The notes: a model not told the origin generated them from the sequence alone. A DNA stretch of 9,280 bases from Treponema sp. UBA3870 (GCA_002392275.1 DGGQ01000097.1:1-9280); one strand, 5' to 3'; positions 1 through 7,023 are shown, counted from the stretch's first letter. Translations and numbers: made by a program.

Positions 1-61
1 CAAGGGACTTAAAATCCCTCGGATGGTGACATCCGTGCCAGTTCGAGACTGGTTCCCGGCA
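1..61 (+). tRNA. tRNA-Leu(UAA), 3' part (5' end outside the window)
   Basis: The anticodon stem pairs 3-7 (AGGGA) with 15-19 (TCCCT) around the 7-base loop CTTAAAA, which puts anticodon TAA at 10-12, read as UAA (Leu). A long variable arm follows: 20-25 (CGGATG) pairs with 30-35 (CATCCG) around GTGA, typical of class II tRNAs such as Leu. The T arm is 37-41 with 49-53 around TTCGAGA. The 3' acceptor strand TCCCGGC with discriminator A ends at 61. CCA is not encoded (the next bases are TGG), so it must be added by tRNA nucleotidyltransferase. The D arm and 5' acceptor strand lie before the window. Confidence 0.92.
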
Positions 62-66
62 TGGTG

Positions 67-94
67 GACCGCTGGATTCGGCGGTCTTTTTTTT
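67..94 (+). terminator. Intrinsic terminator after tRNA-Leu
   Basis: A perfect 6-bp G+C-rich stem, GACCGC (67-72) with GCGGTC (81-86), has an 8-base loop and is followed at once by eight Ts (87-94). It ends the tRNA transcript and separates it from the znu operon. Confidence 0.9.
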
Positions 95-115
95 GACTTT
101 CGCCTGTGGTTCCAC

Positions 116-144
116 TTGCAGTGAATGGATATTTAAAGTATTTT
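116..144 (+). promoter_or_regulatory. Putative sigma70-type promoter of the znu operon
   Basis: TTGCAG (116-121) and TATTTT (139-144) lie 17 nt apart, each close to the consensus hexamers. A 13-bp near-palindrome at 129-141 (ATATTTAAAGTAT, one mismatched pair) overlaps the spacer and the -10, where a metal-responsive repressor could bind; this is inference only. The -10 ends only 9 nt before the preferred znuA ATG (154), so the 5' leader would be almost absent. The surrounding DNA is A+T rich, so chance matches are possible. Confidence 0.45.
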
Positions 145-153
145 CTATATATT

Positions 154-1089
154 ATGCGTTTACGAAAAAAAAATATTGCCCGGACTTTTCGTCTGATTGT
201 TCTGTGTGTCCCGCTTTTGTTCTCAATGGTCCTGCCCATGTCTTGTTCAAAAGGGAAAAAGGATGCGGACGACGGTTCCATAAAAATATTGGCCTCATTC
301 TATCCGCTCTACATAATGCTGATGAACATAACGGAAGGCATCCAGGGTGTGTCCATATCAATGCTCGCGCCTCCTGACACTGGCTGCCTGCACGACTACC
401 AGCTGACCACCAAGGACATGCGCTCAATCGAGGATGCCGACATCTTTGTTGTGAACGGCCTTGGCATGGAGGATTTTCTGGACAAGGTTCTGGAGGACAA
501 CGGGGCTTCTGGAAAAATGGTTGTCGCAAGCGGCGGGTACGGAAGTCTTTCCGGCGGGAGCCTGATAAATGGAAATCCGCATCTCTGGGTCAGTGTTGAT
601 GGGGCAGTCTATCAGGTACTGGAGATTGCTAACGGTCTTTCCACCCTGGACCCGGGACATTCGGATCTGTACATGGAGAACGCATCCAGCTATGTCGCTA
701 AACTTCTTGACCTTTCAATAAAAATGCATGCCGGTCTGGACGGCTTTGCGGGAAAGAGGATTGTCACATTCCACGAGGCCTTTCCGTATTTCGCAAGGGA
801 ATTTGGTCTGAACCTTGCCGCTGTAATCGAAAGGGAGCCTGGCGAGGATCCATCTGCGAGGGAACTGGACGAACTTGTTTCCCTAATCAAGGACCTGCGC
901 TTGGACGGTGGAAGCGTTGCGCTTTTTGCGGAGCCACAGTATTCGTCGTCGGCTGCCGAGGTGATAGCGGCTGAGACCGGCCTAAAAGTCTGGGAACTGG
1001 ATCCTTGTGTCACCGGAGAGATTGCCGGGGATGCCTACATAAGGGCCATGGAAAAAAATCTGGAAGTCCTTGAGGCTGCTCTGAGGTAG
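154..1089 (+). CDS. znuA: Zinc/manganese ABC transporter substrate-binding lipoprotein (ZnuA/TroA family)
   Basis: Captures Zn2+ (possibly Mn2+) outside the inner membrane and delivers it to the permease encoded two genes downstream. From the ATG at 154 the protein has 311 residues. It starts with a basic n-region (RLRKK) and a hydrophobic stretch, with Cys31 in LPMSC; this is a loose lipobox (Pro at -3), although spirochaete lipoboxes are known to be relaxed. The metal-ligand set of the cluster A-I family is visible: His80 (CLHDY), His143 (NPHLW), His207 (TFHEAF) and Asp283 (LDP). This three-His plus one-Asp set is like TroA. The His-rich loop typical of many ZnuA proteins is missing; a Gly/Ser-rich stretch sits just before His143. 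The frame is open back to a GTG at 106, but that start would put 16 unneeded residues before the signal peptide. No Shine-Dalgarno is visible before 154. First gene of an operon with znuC 7 nt downstream. Confidence 0.88.
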   Translation: MRLRKKNIARTFRLIVLCVPLLFSMVLPMSCSKGKKDADDGSIKILASFYPLYIMLMNITEGIQGVSISMLAPPDTGCLHDYQLTTKDMRSIEDADIFVVNGLGMEDFLDKVLEDNGASGKMVVASGGYGSLSGGSLINGNPHLWVSVDGAVYQVLEIANGLSTLDPGHSDLYMENASSYVAKLLDLSIKMHAGLDGFAGKRIVTFHEAFPYFAREFGLNLAAVIEREPGEDPSARELDELVSLIKDLRLDGGSVALFAEPQYSSSAAEVIAAETGLKVWELDPCVTGEIAGDAYIRAMEKNLEVLEAALR

Positions 1090-1096
1090 ATTCGCT

Positions 1097-1849
1097 ATGT
1101 CTTGCAAAATTGGAAACGCCCATGTCTGCTGCACGAAGATAGAGAATCTTGGTGTAAAAGTGGGGAACGAGGTCATACTCTCGGGAATCAACCTGCATCT
1201 TCACTGCGGGGAACTCACGGCTGTTGTCGGAAGAAACGGGGCTGGAAAATCGACATTCATGAAGGCCCTACTGAACACGATACCGCACACGGGAAACATT
1301 GTTTTTGAGGGCATGCACTATGTCACCACAAAACCAAGGTTCGGCTATGTACCGCAGTCACTTTCGGTGGAGCCGGGAAGTCCAGTCAGCGTGGAGGATT
1401 TGGTTCTCTCGTGTGTGAGCAAAAGACCCGTGTGGATGCACCACAGAAAAAAGGACCGGGAGAGGGCGGAAGATGTTCTTAGGACCACCGGAGCGGAAAA
1501 ACTTCTTGGACGCAGGGTGTCCGACCTTTCGGGCGGTGAGCTGCAACGTGTGATGCTGGCCCTAGCAATCAACCCGATTCCCGATATCCTTCTTCTGGAC
1601 GAGCCGGTTAGCGGTGTTGACAGGGTGGGGCTTAAATCATTCTACGATTTGGTCTCATCCCTAAGACGCAGCTACGATGTCACAATAATCCTTGTGAGCC
1701 ACGACCTTGACTTGGTTGCCAGGCATGCGGACAGGGTTCTTTTTATAGACAGGGGACGCTCGTTCACAGGCACTGTTGATGAAATCTACGGGATGAAGGA
1801 ATTCACCGATGTGTTCGGGCACATAGTTTTTGACGGGGAGGATGACTAG
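1097..1849 (+). CDS. znuC: Zinc ABC transporter ATP-binding protein
   Basis: Cytoplasmic ATPase that powers the metal importer, working as a dimer on the ZnuB permease. All ABC motifs are intact in 250 residues: Walker A GRNGAGKST (45-53), Q-loop Gln87 (YVPQ), signature LSGGE (144-148), Walker B ILLLDE (164-169), D-loop SGVD (172-175) and H-loop His202 (VSHD). Length is normal for the family. The N-terminus carries three Cys within residues 3-12, before the first ABC strand, which is unusual but of unknown meaning. GAGGT at 1083-1087, inside the end of znuA, serves as ribosome binding site 9 nt before the ATG. The 2-nt gap to znuB suggests coupled translation. Specificity for zinc is inferred from the neighbours; Mn is the main alternative. 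Confidence 0.92.
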   Translation: MSCKIGNAHVCCTKIENLGVKVGNEVILSGINLHLHCGELTAVVGRNGAGKSTFMKALLNTIPHTGNIVFEGMHYVTTKPRFGYVPQSLSVEPGSPVSVEDLVLSCVSKRPVWMHHRKKDRERAEDVLRTTGAEKLLGRRVSDLSGGELQRVMLALAINPIPDILLLDEPVSGVDRVGLKSFYDLVSSLRRSYDVTIILVSHDLDLVARHADRVLFIDRGRSFTGTVDEIYGMKEFTDVFGHIVFDGEDD

Positions 1850-1851
1850 CC

Positions 1852-2694
1852 ATGGACGCAATCTACAGTTTTATCGGGACGGTCCTTCCGTTTGACTGGC
1901 TGGGTCCCACCTTTATGAAAAACGCTCTCCTTGCAGTTGTTGTCGCGGGACCGCTTTTCGGTATGCTGGGGACCGTTGTTGTCTCGAACAGAATGGCATT
2001 TTTTTCGGACGCGATTGGACATTCAGCTTTGACCGGGATTGCAATTGGTGTGCTTCTTGGAATCAGGGAGCCGACCGTGGCCATGGTTCTTTTTGCGCTT
2101 GCCCTTGGATTTTCAATCATAACGGTGAAGATAAAGGGAAAGTCCTCGGCGGACACAATAATCGGGGTGTTCTCGTCAACGGCTGTGGCGCTTGGCATTG
2201 TGCTTCTGAGCGCGACCGGAAATTTTTCAAAGTACCAGCGGTATCTTGTGGGCGACATACTGAGCATCCGTCCGCAGGAGATTCTGATGCTTCTTGTGTC
2301 GGGACTCCTTCTTTTGGTGGTCTGGATTTTTTTCTACAACAAGATGCTCCTGACCAACCTCCATACATCTTTCGCTAAGAGCCGGGGTGTAAGGACATTC
2401 TGGATGGAACAGATTTTCGCACTCCTCACCGCGGCGATTGTGACTGTAAGCATAAGATGGACCGGGCTTCTGGTGATTAACTCAATGCTCGTCCTTCCCG
2501 CAGCTGCAAGCCGGATGGTAAGCAAATCAAGCCGGAGCTATCTTTTGACGGCGGTTCTCGTTTCGTTCGTAAGCGGGATTGCTGGTCTGTGCATTTCCTA
2601 CTACATCGGTTCAGCGTCGGGCGCGACAATAGTTCTTGCAAACGCAGCCGCATTCGCCATTTGCTTTGTTGTCTCTCTGGTGCGCAGAAATTAG
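1852..2694 (+). CDS. znuB: Zinc ABC transporter permease (ABC-3 family)
   Basis: Inner-membrane channel of the metal importer. The 280-residue protein is strongly hydrophobic with about eight or nine membrane segments, roughly at residues 20-42, 53-71, 76-93, 105-122, 138-162, 189-226 (one or two), 232-255 and 259-277. The stretch VVVSNRMAFFSDAIGHSAL (residues 42-60) is the conserved block of ABC-3 permeases of the ZnuB/TroC type. The start is set by GGGGAGG (1835-1841), 10 nt before ATG 1852, and by the 2-nt spacing from the znuC stop. The short loop after the fifth helix (around GVRTFW) probably contacts ZnuC. No terminator is seen before the next gene, 28 nt away, so read-through into the HAD-MutS2 gene is likely. 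Confidence 0.93.
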   Translation: MDAIYSFIGTVLPFDWLGPTFMKNALLAVVVAGPLFGMLGTVVVSNRMAFFSDAIGHSALTGIAIGVLLGIREPTVAMVLFALALGFSIITVKIKGKSSADTIIGVFSSTAVALGIVLLSATGNFSKYQRYLVGDILSIRPQEILMLLVSGLLLLVVWIFFYNKMLLTNLHTSFAKSRGVRTFWMEQIFALLTAAIVTVSIRWTGLLVINSMLVLPAAASRMVSKSSRSYLLTAVLVSFVSGIAGLCISYYIGSASGATIVLANAAAFAICFVVSLVRRN

Positions 2695-2722
2695 GGAAAG
2701 GCATGATAAGGATTTTACTGAA

Positions 2723-5700
2723 ATGAAAAATATTGAGGCCATTGTTTTTGATTTGGACGGGACCCTGCTGGACACAATCGACGACCTTGCCTACTGCTGC
2801 AACGCCGCCCTTATGGAGAACGGTTTTGCGACACGGACAAGGGACGAGGTTCTGAGTTTTGTTGGAAACGGTCTTGGAGTTCTGATTGATAAAGCTGTAC
2901 CTGGGGGACGTGGAAACCCTCTCTACGAAAAAGTTTTGTCTTCGATGAGAAGAATCTATTCGGAGAACTGGCACAACAGGACCAAGCCCTACGACGGTAT
3001 ACAAAATCTTCTGGAGGCTCTTTCGCGCAGGTCTGTTAAGATTGGTATAGTGTCGAACAAGCCCGACGCGCAGGTGAAGGAACTTGCTCAGCTCTTTTTT
3101 TCTGGCAATGTTGATGTTGAGTTCTGTGTCGGCGAGAGGGAGGCGGACGGAATCAAAAGAAAGCCGGCCCCGGATTCACTTTTGCATGTGCTTGAAAAAA
3201 TGGGTGTTGAAAAAAATCACGCGCTCTATGTCGGGGATTCGGATGTGGACATAATGACGGCAAGGAACGCGGAAATGGATTGCGTGTCAGTCTGCTGGGG
3301 ATTCAGGACAAGGGATTTTTTGATTGAAAGCGGTGCTACGGTCTTGGTTGAAAGCCCCATGGAGATTCTGAATCTTATTTCCGGTTCCTATCCTTTTTTG
3401 AGGGGGGACGTTGCGAGGGACCTTGATTTTTACCGCATAAGGAGCGAGGTGGCCTCGATGTGTGTGAGCGAGGAGGGGCGTACCCTTCTTGGACAGAGGG
3501 AGTGCGTTGGCGACACGGCTGCCATAGAGGAATGGAAGTCGCTCGGACGTGAGTGGAACAGGTACATACATTCGGACAGGGCGCAGTGCCTTTTTGGATG
3601 GACGGCTGTGAAAAACTGTTTTTCCCTGCTCGGCGTGGATGGCGCTGGACTTTCGCAGGAGGAGATTTATTCTCTTGCCGTTTTCTGCACAAACACGGAC
3701 AGGGCAAAGCGTGGCATACTCGGCGCGTCGGAGGATCTGAACCTTGTGTCCCTTGGAAAAATTGCGGAGAAGATTCCGGACATGGGACCCGCCCGTGAAA
3801 AGATTTTTTCTGTGGTGGACTCATCGGGACAGCTCAGGGATCTTCCGCAGCTCAGGGCGGTCAGGGCAAAGATTTTGTCGCTCCAAAAGGAAATCGAGAG
3901 CGCGGTCCGCCGTTACACCACCGATCCAAAACTCTCGTCAGCCCTTCAGTCAAATGTTCCGGCATACAGGCAGGACAGGGAACTTCTTGCGGTCCGCTCG
4001 GACCACCGATCCGACATAAAGGGCATAGTCCATGAGGTGAGCGCATCTGGTCAGACAGTCTTTATTGAGCCTGATGAAATTGTTTTTGCGAACAACGCTC
4101 TTGTCCAGGCTGAGTTTGAATTGCAGTCCGAAATCAGAAAGATATTTTCCGAACTTACCTTTTCGCTTGGAGAATGGAAGGACGACTTTTTTTCAGCCCA
4201 TGAACTCATGCTTTCGCTCGACATGTCATACGCGGCTGCCTCATGGCAGAACAGGATTGGAGGTGTGTTCGCCGAACTGTGCGATCTGGAAAAGGAGCCG
4301 CCCGCTATTGTTTCGGCAAGGCATCCGCTTTTGGGCGACAGGGCCGTTCCAATCGACGTGCGGTTTATGGACGGAAAGCGTGTTCTTATAATCACCGGAC
4401 CTAACACTGGAGGAAAGACAGTCACCCTGAAAACTTTCGCTCTTTTTGCTATGCTTAACCAGGCTGGATTTCCGGTTCCCGCTGCCGAGGGGACAAGGCT
4501 CCCTGTTTTTTCTTCAATCTTTGCGGACATTGGGGACGAGCAGTCAATCGACGAGTCTCTTAGCACATTCTCAAGCCACATGAAAAAAATGGCGACGGTC
4601 ATGGACAACGCAGACAGCTCTTCGCTGGTTCTTCTTGATGAGCTTGGAAGCGGAACGGATCCGCAGGAGGGGGGCGCGATTGCAATGGCTGCTCTGGACA
4701 CGCTGATTGAACGGAAGTCCTTTGTGCTTGTGACGACCCACCACGGAATACTCAAGAACTATGGCTACACAAATCCTTCGTGCGTTAATGCGTCCGTTGA
4801 GTTCAGCCCGGAGACTATGAGTCCGACATACCGACTAATGATGGGAGTTCCGGGTGAGTCCCACGCCATAGACATTGCGCTGAGGTCGGGGCTTCCAAAA
4901 TCCATAGTGGAAAAGGCCCGGTCCTATATAGCAAGCGAGCAGGCGGATGTCAGCACATTGATACGGGGGCTGAACCAAAAGCACATTGAGCTTGACAATC
5001 TGCACCGCATGGCAAATGAAAGTCTTTCCAAAACCGAGGAAAAGGAAATCCGCCTAAGACAGAGGGAAATTGCGCTCAGGGAAAAGGAACTGAAACTCAT
5101 GGAGCTTGAAAAGACACAGAGCTTTGAATTTCTTTCTGGGGCACGCAAAAAACTTGAAAACCTTGTCCGTACTCTGCGCGAGGGTGAAATCAACAGGGAA
5201 AAGACACTCGGGGTGAAGAACTTTATTTCCGAAATCACGGGCGGGGTTGAAAATCAGGAAAAAGAAATTGAGCTTGCAATGGACGAAATTGAAAACGACA
5301 GGCTCGAACTGAAAAAAGCGGAGGCGGTCTTTGCGGAAAACGGAATGAAAATCTCTTCCGGCGGTGTCCACAAAAGCTCTTCAAAAAAGAAGGGAAAGAA
5401 GAGACTTTCCAATTCCGAGGCTCTTTTGTATGCTTCGGTCCCGGAGTCCACTGTGCCTGCGTCAAACGAAAAAACGGACGAGAAAAAATCCACCGTGAAA
5501 ATCGGAAGCCCATCGGAACTGCTTTTTGCACCGGGGATTGAGGTCTACGCTGGGAAGGAGAGGAGACCGGGAACTTTGGTACAGAAAAATCGGAACGGAA
5601 CATGGACTGTGCTTTTTGGTTCCATGCGCATGAGCGTGAAGGAGAGCCAGCTCGTTCCTGTAAAACGTCCGGACATTCCGCCGACGGCATCGGTTGTGGT

Positions 5701-5977
5701 GGAGACTGCGGGTGGTGTTGACAAGGAGGAGAGACCGTGCTTTGAGCTTAGGCTTCTTGGCATGAGGCAGGACGAGGCGATGAGGGCATTGGAGCGTCAG
5801 CTTGATTTGTGCCTGATTTACAATTTCCGTTCGTTCAGCATAGTCCATGGAAAGGGGCAGGGCATTTTGCAGCAGTCTGTCCAGAACTATCTTTCCCATT
5901 ATCCGGGGGTAAGGGACTTCCGTTTTGCTCCGCCTGAGGATGGTGGAAGCGGAAAAACCTATGTGACCCTCTTCTGA
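2723..5977 (+). CDS. mutS2: Fused phosphoglycolate phosphatase-like HAD domain and MutS2 endonuclease/ATPase
   Basis: One 1084-residue frame encodes two proteins that are normally separate. Residues 1-220 are a complete HAD phosphatase of the Gph type: motif I DLDGT (10-14), a cap near 20-90, motif II Ser111-Asn112, motif III Lys147 in KPAPD and motif IV GDSDVD (171-176). From about Leu226 comes a full MutS2 (859 residues; about 785 is common). It has a core with HEVSASGQTVFIEP (437-450), Walker A GPNTGGKT (559-566), IGDEQSIDESLSTFSSHM (603-620), Walker B LVLLDELGSGTDP (635-647) and TTHH (671-674). These are followed by a helical coiled-coil linker (about 738-872), a Lys/Ser-rich stretch (884-925), a KOW-like beta region (937-980) and a C-terminal Smr domain (about 1003-1084) with HGKG (1042-1045). 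MutS2 proteins bind branched DNA and ribosomes; Gph removes 2-phosphoglycolate, which can come from repair of oxidised DNA ends. AAGGA (2708-2712) supports ATG 2723; the earlier ATG at 2636 lies inside znuB. The joint lies at a T6-GA-G6 run, so a frame error or slippage is possible. Confidence 0.85.
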   Translation: MKNIEAIVFDLDGTLLDTIDDLAYCCNAALMENGFATRTRDEVLSFVGNGLGVLIDKAVPGGRGNPLYEKVLSSMRRIYSENWHNRTKPYDGIQNLLEALSRRSVKIGIVSNKPDAQVKELAQLFFSGNVDVEFCVGEREADGIKRKPAPDSLLHVLEKMGVEKNHALYVGDSDVDIMTARNAEMDCVSVCWGFRTRDFLIESGATVLVESPMEILNLISGSYPFLRGDVARDLDFYRIRSEVASMCVSEEGRTLLGQRECVGDTAAIEEWKSLGREWNRYIHSDRAQCLFGWTAVKNCFSLLGVDGAGLSQEEIYSLAVFCTNTDRAKRGILGASEDLNLVSLGKIAEKIPDMGPAREKIFSVVDSSGQLRDLPQLRAVRAKILSLQKEIESAVRRYTTDPKLSSALQSNVPAYRQDRELLAVRSDHRSDIKGIVHEVSASGQTVFIEPDEIVFANNALVQAEFELQSEIRKIFSELTFSLGEWKDDFFSAHELMLSLDMSYAAASWQNRIGGVFAELCDLEKEPPAIVSARHPLLGDRAVPIDVRFMDGKRVLIITGPNTGGKTVTLKTFALFAMLNQAGFPVPAAEGTRLPVFSSIFADIGDEQSIDESLSTFSSHMKKMATVMDNADSSSLVLLDELGSGTDPQEGGAIAMAALDTLIERKSFVLVTTHHGILKNYGYTNPSCVNASVEFSPETMSPTYRLMMGVPGESHAIDIALRSGLPKSIVEKARSYIASEQADVSTLIRGLNQKHIELDNLHRMANESLSKTEEKEIRLRQREIALREKELKLMELEKTQSFEFLSGARKKLENLVRTLREGEINREKTLGVKNFISEITGGVENQEKEIELAMDEIENDRLELKKAEAVFAENGMKISSGGVHKSSSKKKGKKRLSNSEALLYASVPESTVPASNEKTDEKKSTVKIGSPSELLFAPGIEVYAGKERRPGTLVQKNRNGTWTVLFGSMRMSVKESQLVPVKRPDIPPTASVVVETAGGVDKEERPCFELRLLGMRQDEAMRALERQLDLCLIYNFRSFSIVHGKGQGILQQSVQNYLSHYPGVRDFRFAPPEDGGSGKTYVTLF
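3394..3407 (+). other. Double homopolymer (T6-GA-G6) at the HAD/MutS2 junction
   Basis: Six Ts (3394-3399), then GA, then six Gs (3402-3407) lie exactly where the phosphatase domain ends and MutS2 begins. In the frame as given they read Phe-Leu-Arg-Gly. With five Ts the upstream frame would meet TGA at once, giving a 225-residue phosphatase whose stop overlaps a TTG start (TTGA) for MutS2. With seven Ts, five Gs or seven Gs, the upstream frame stops within about 40 bases. No Shine-Dalgarno precedes the TTG at 3398. Confidence 0.6.
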
Positions 5978-5999
5978 AGTAAAAAAATCTGGAGGAAAA

Positions 6000-6887
6000 A
6001 TGTTTAGCGACACGCACTTTCATTTCAAGGCACTCTGCGATTCAAATCCATCTTTCGGGGCGGAAACGCTTGAAGGATATGCGGCGGAGAAACCTTTTTT
6101 TGCCATGGACATAGGGACCAGCAGCGGAGACCTTTTGGACCGGATGGATTTTTATAAGGAGTGTCTGAATCTGGTGGACGCGGAGAAAAAATCTGCCGTG
6201 GACAATTTTTTTTATTTCAGCGCTGGAATCTGGCCGGATGTTGGTGAAATTAAAAACCGGACCGAATGCATTGCCGTTCTTGAAAAACAGATTTCCGATT
6301 TCCTTTCCGCAACTGAAAACAAAGGGCGGCTTGTGGCAATCGGGGAGTGCGGGCTTGACCACCACTGGAATCCATCGAATCCGGACGCAAGAAATGAGAA
6401 CGACTTTTCGGATGAAATCTACATGGGCGAGCGTGAGCTTTTTTTGATGCAGCTGGAGATTGCAAAAAGGATGTCGCTTCCCGTCATCATCCATTCAAGG
6501 GACGCGTTTTCCGAAACACTTTCATGTCTTGATGAGGCTGGCTGGCACAATGGCATAATCCATTGCTACTCTTATGGAATCGACGAGGCCCGGAAGTTTT
6601 TGGACAGGGGCTGGTACATCGCTTTCGGTGGAGGGACCACGTACACAAAAAAATCCCGCATGGAGGAAATGGCGCGTCTTTTGAATTTTGTTCCATCCGA
6701 CCGCATTCTTCTGGAGACGGACGCTCCATATCTTTCGCCGGTTCCGCTCAGGGGCAAAATCAACACGCCGCTCAACATTCCGCATACATACAGGTTTATT
6801 GCGGACCAGCGCGGAATTAGTGTGGATGAGCTCTGTTCCATGGTGGACGAAAACATCTCAAGACTTTTTGCTTTGCCCGCAAGATAG
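6000..6887 (+). CDS. TatD-family metal-dependent hydrolase (putative deoxyribonuclease)
   Basis: A TIM-barrel amidohydrolase-fold enzyme of the TatD family, whose characterised members are divalent-metal 3'-5' exonucleases acting on DNA and linked to DNA repair. The 295-residue protein shows the complete metal set: His6 and His8 (DTHFH), Glu116 (GECGLD), His165 (IIHSRDA), His188 (IIHCYS) and Asp241 (ETDAPYL), followed by the typical P-x-R-G-K-x-N stretch. Between GLDHHW and the helix with RELF there is a longer polar segment (residues 124-144) than I recall for E. coli TatD/YcfH, probably a surface loop. GGAGG (5991-5995), 4 nt before the ATG, is a strong ribosome binding site. The gene lies 22 nt after the HAD-MutS2 stop and is probably co-transcribed with it. 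The subgroup (TatD, YcfH or YjjV) cannot be decided by eye. Confidence 0.9.
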   Translation: MFSDTHFHFKALCDSNPSFGAETLEGYAAEKPFFAMDIGTSSGDLLDRMDFYKECLNLVDAEKKSAVDNFFYFSAGIWPDVGEIKNRTECIAVLEKQISDFLSATENKGRLVAIGECGLDHHWNPSNPDARNENDFSDEIYMGERELFLMQLEIAKRMSLPVIIHSRDAFSETLSCLDEAGWHNGIIHCYSYGIDEARKFLDRGWYIAFGGGTTYTKKSRMEEMARLLNFVPSDRILLETDAPYLSPVPLRGKINTPLNIPHTYRFIADQRGISVDELCSMVDENISRLFALPAR

Positions 6888-6890
6888 GGA

Positions 6891-6943
6891 AACACTGAAT
6901 AATCCTAAAGCGGGTAGCATACCCTGTATGCTCATTCAGTGTT
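6891..6943. repeat. Nested inverted repeat after tatD
   Basis: A perfect 10-bp outer repeat, AACACTGAAT (6891-6900) with ATTCAGTGTT (6934-6943), encloses a perfect 7-bp inner repeat, AGCATAC (6916-6922) with GTATGCT (6926-6932) around CCT. Fifteen bases (6901-6915) are left unpaired on one side and one base on the other. An alternative hairpin, GGGTA (6912-6916) with TACCC (6920-6924), excludes the inner stem. There is no T run, so it is not a standard terminator. It starts 3 nt after the tatD stop and could protect the 3' end of that mRNA or act on the downstream gene; its role is unknown. Confidence 0.7.
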
Positions 6944-6967
6944 AACAATCACATCTGCAATTTCGCA

Positions 6968-6994
6968 GTAATTCCATACAGCATAAAGAATTAC
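6968..6994. repeat. Second hairpin, with loop complementary to the upstream repeat
   Basis: GTAATTC (6968-6974) pairs perfectly with GAATTAC (6988-6994) around a 13-base loop. The loop bases CATACAG (6975-6981) are the exact complement of CTGTATG (6924-6930) in the preceding nested repeat, so a loop contact or an alternative fold is possible in RNA. A 4-bp stem (6955-6958 with 6965-6968) lies just before and shares base 6968. The rest of 6995-7023 shows nothing I can name. Confidence 0.45.
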
Positions 6995-7023
6995 GAGAAT
7001 CAGCGGGTCCATAGATTTGAACC

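Noticed and set aside
106..153. Longer znuA starting at GTG 106
   Set aside because: It would place 16 residues before a good signal peptide, has no Shine-Dalgarno and begins upstream of the predicted promoter boxes.
2636..2722. Longer HAD-MutS2 protein starting at ATG 2636
   Set aside because: The extra 29 residues overlap the conserved end of znuB in another frame; ATG 2723 has AAGGA upstream and begins right at the HAD fold.
4051..4755. Long minus-strand frame inside mutS2 (234 codons)
   Set aside because: It is a mirror of the MutS2 ATPase coding sequence; low-complexity Ser/Ile-rich product with no motif and no ribosome binding site.
6891..6943. Integron attC site, considered because Treponema denticola carries a chromosomal integron
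   Set aside because: The ends do not fit the RYYYAAC and GTTRRRY core sites on either strand, the outer stem is perfect rather than carrying the usual extrahelical bases, and no integrase or second site is present.
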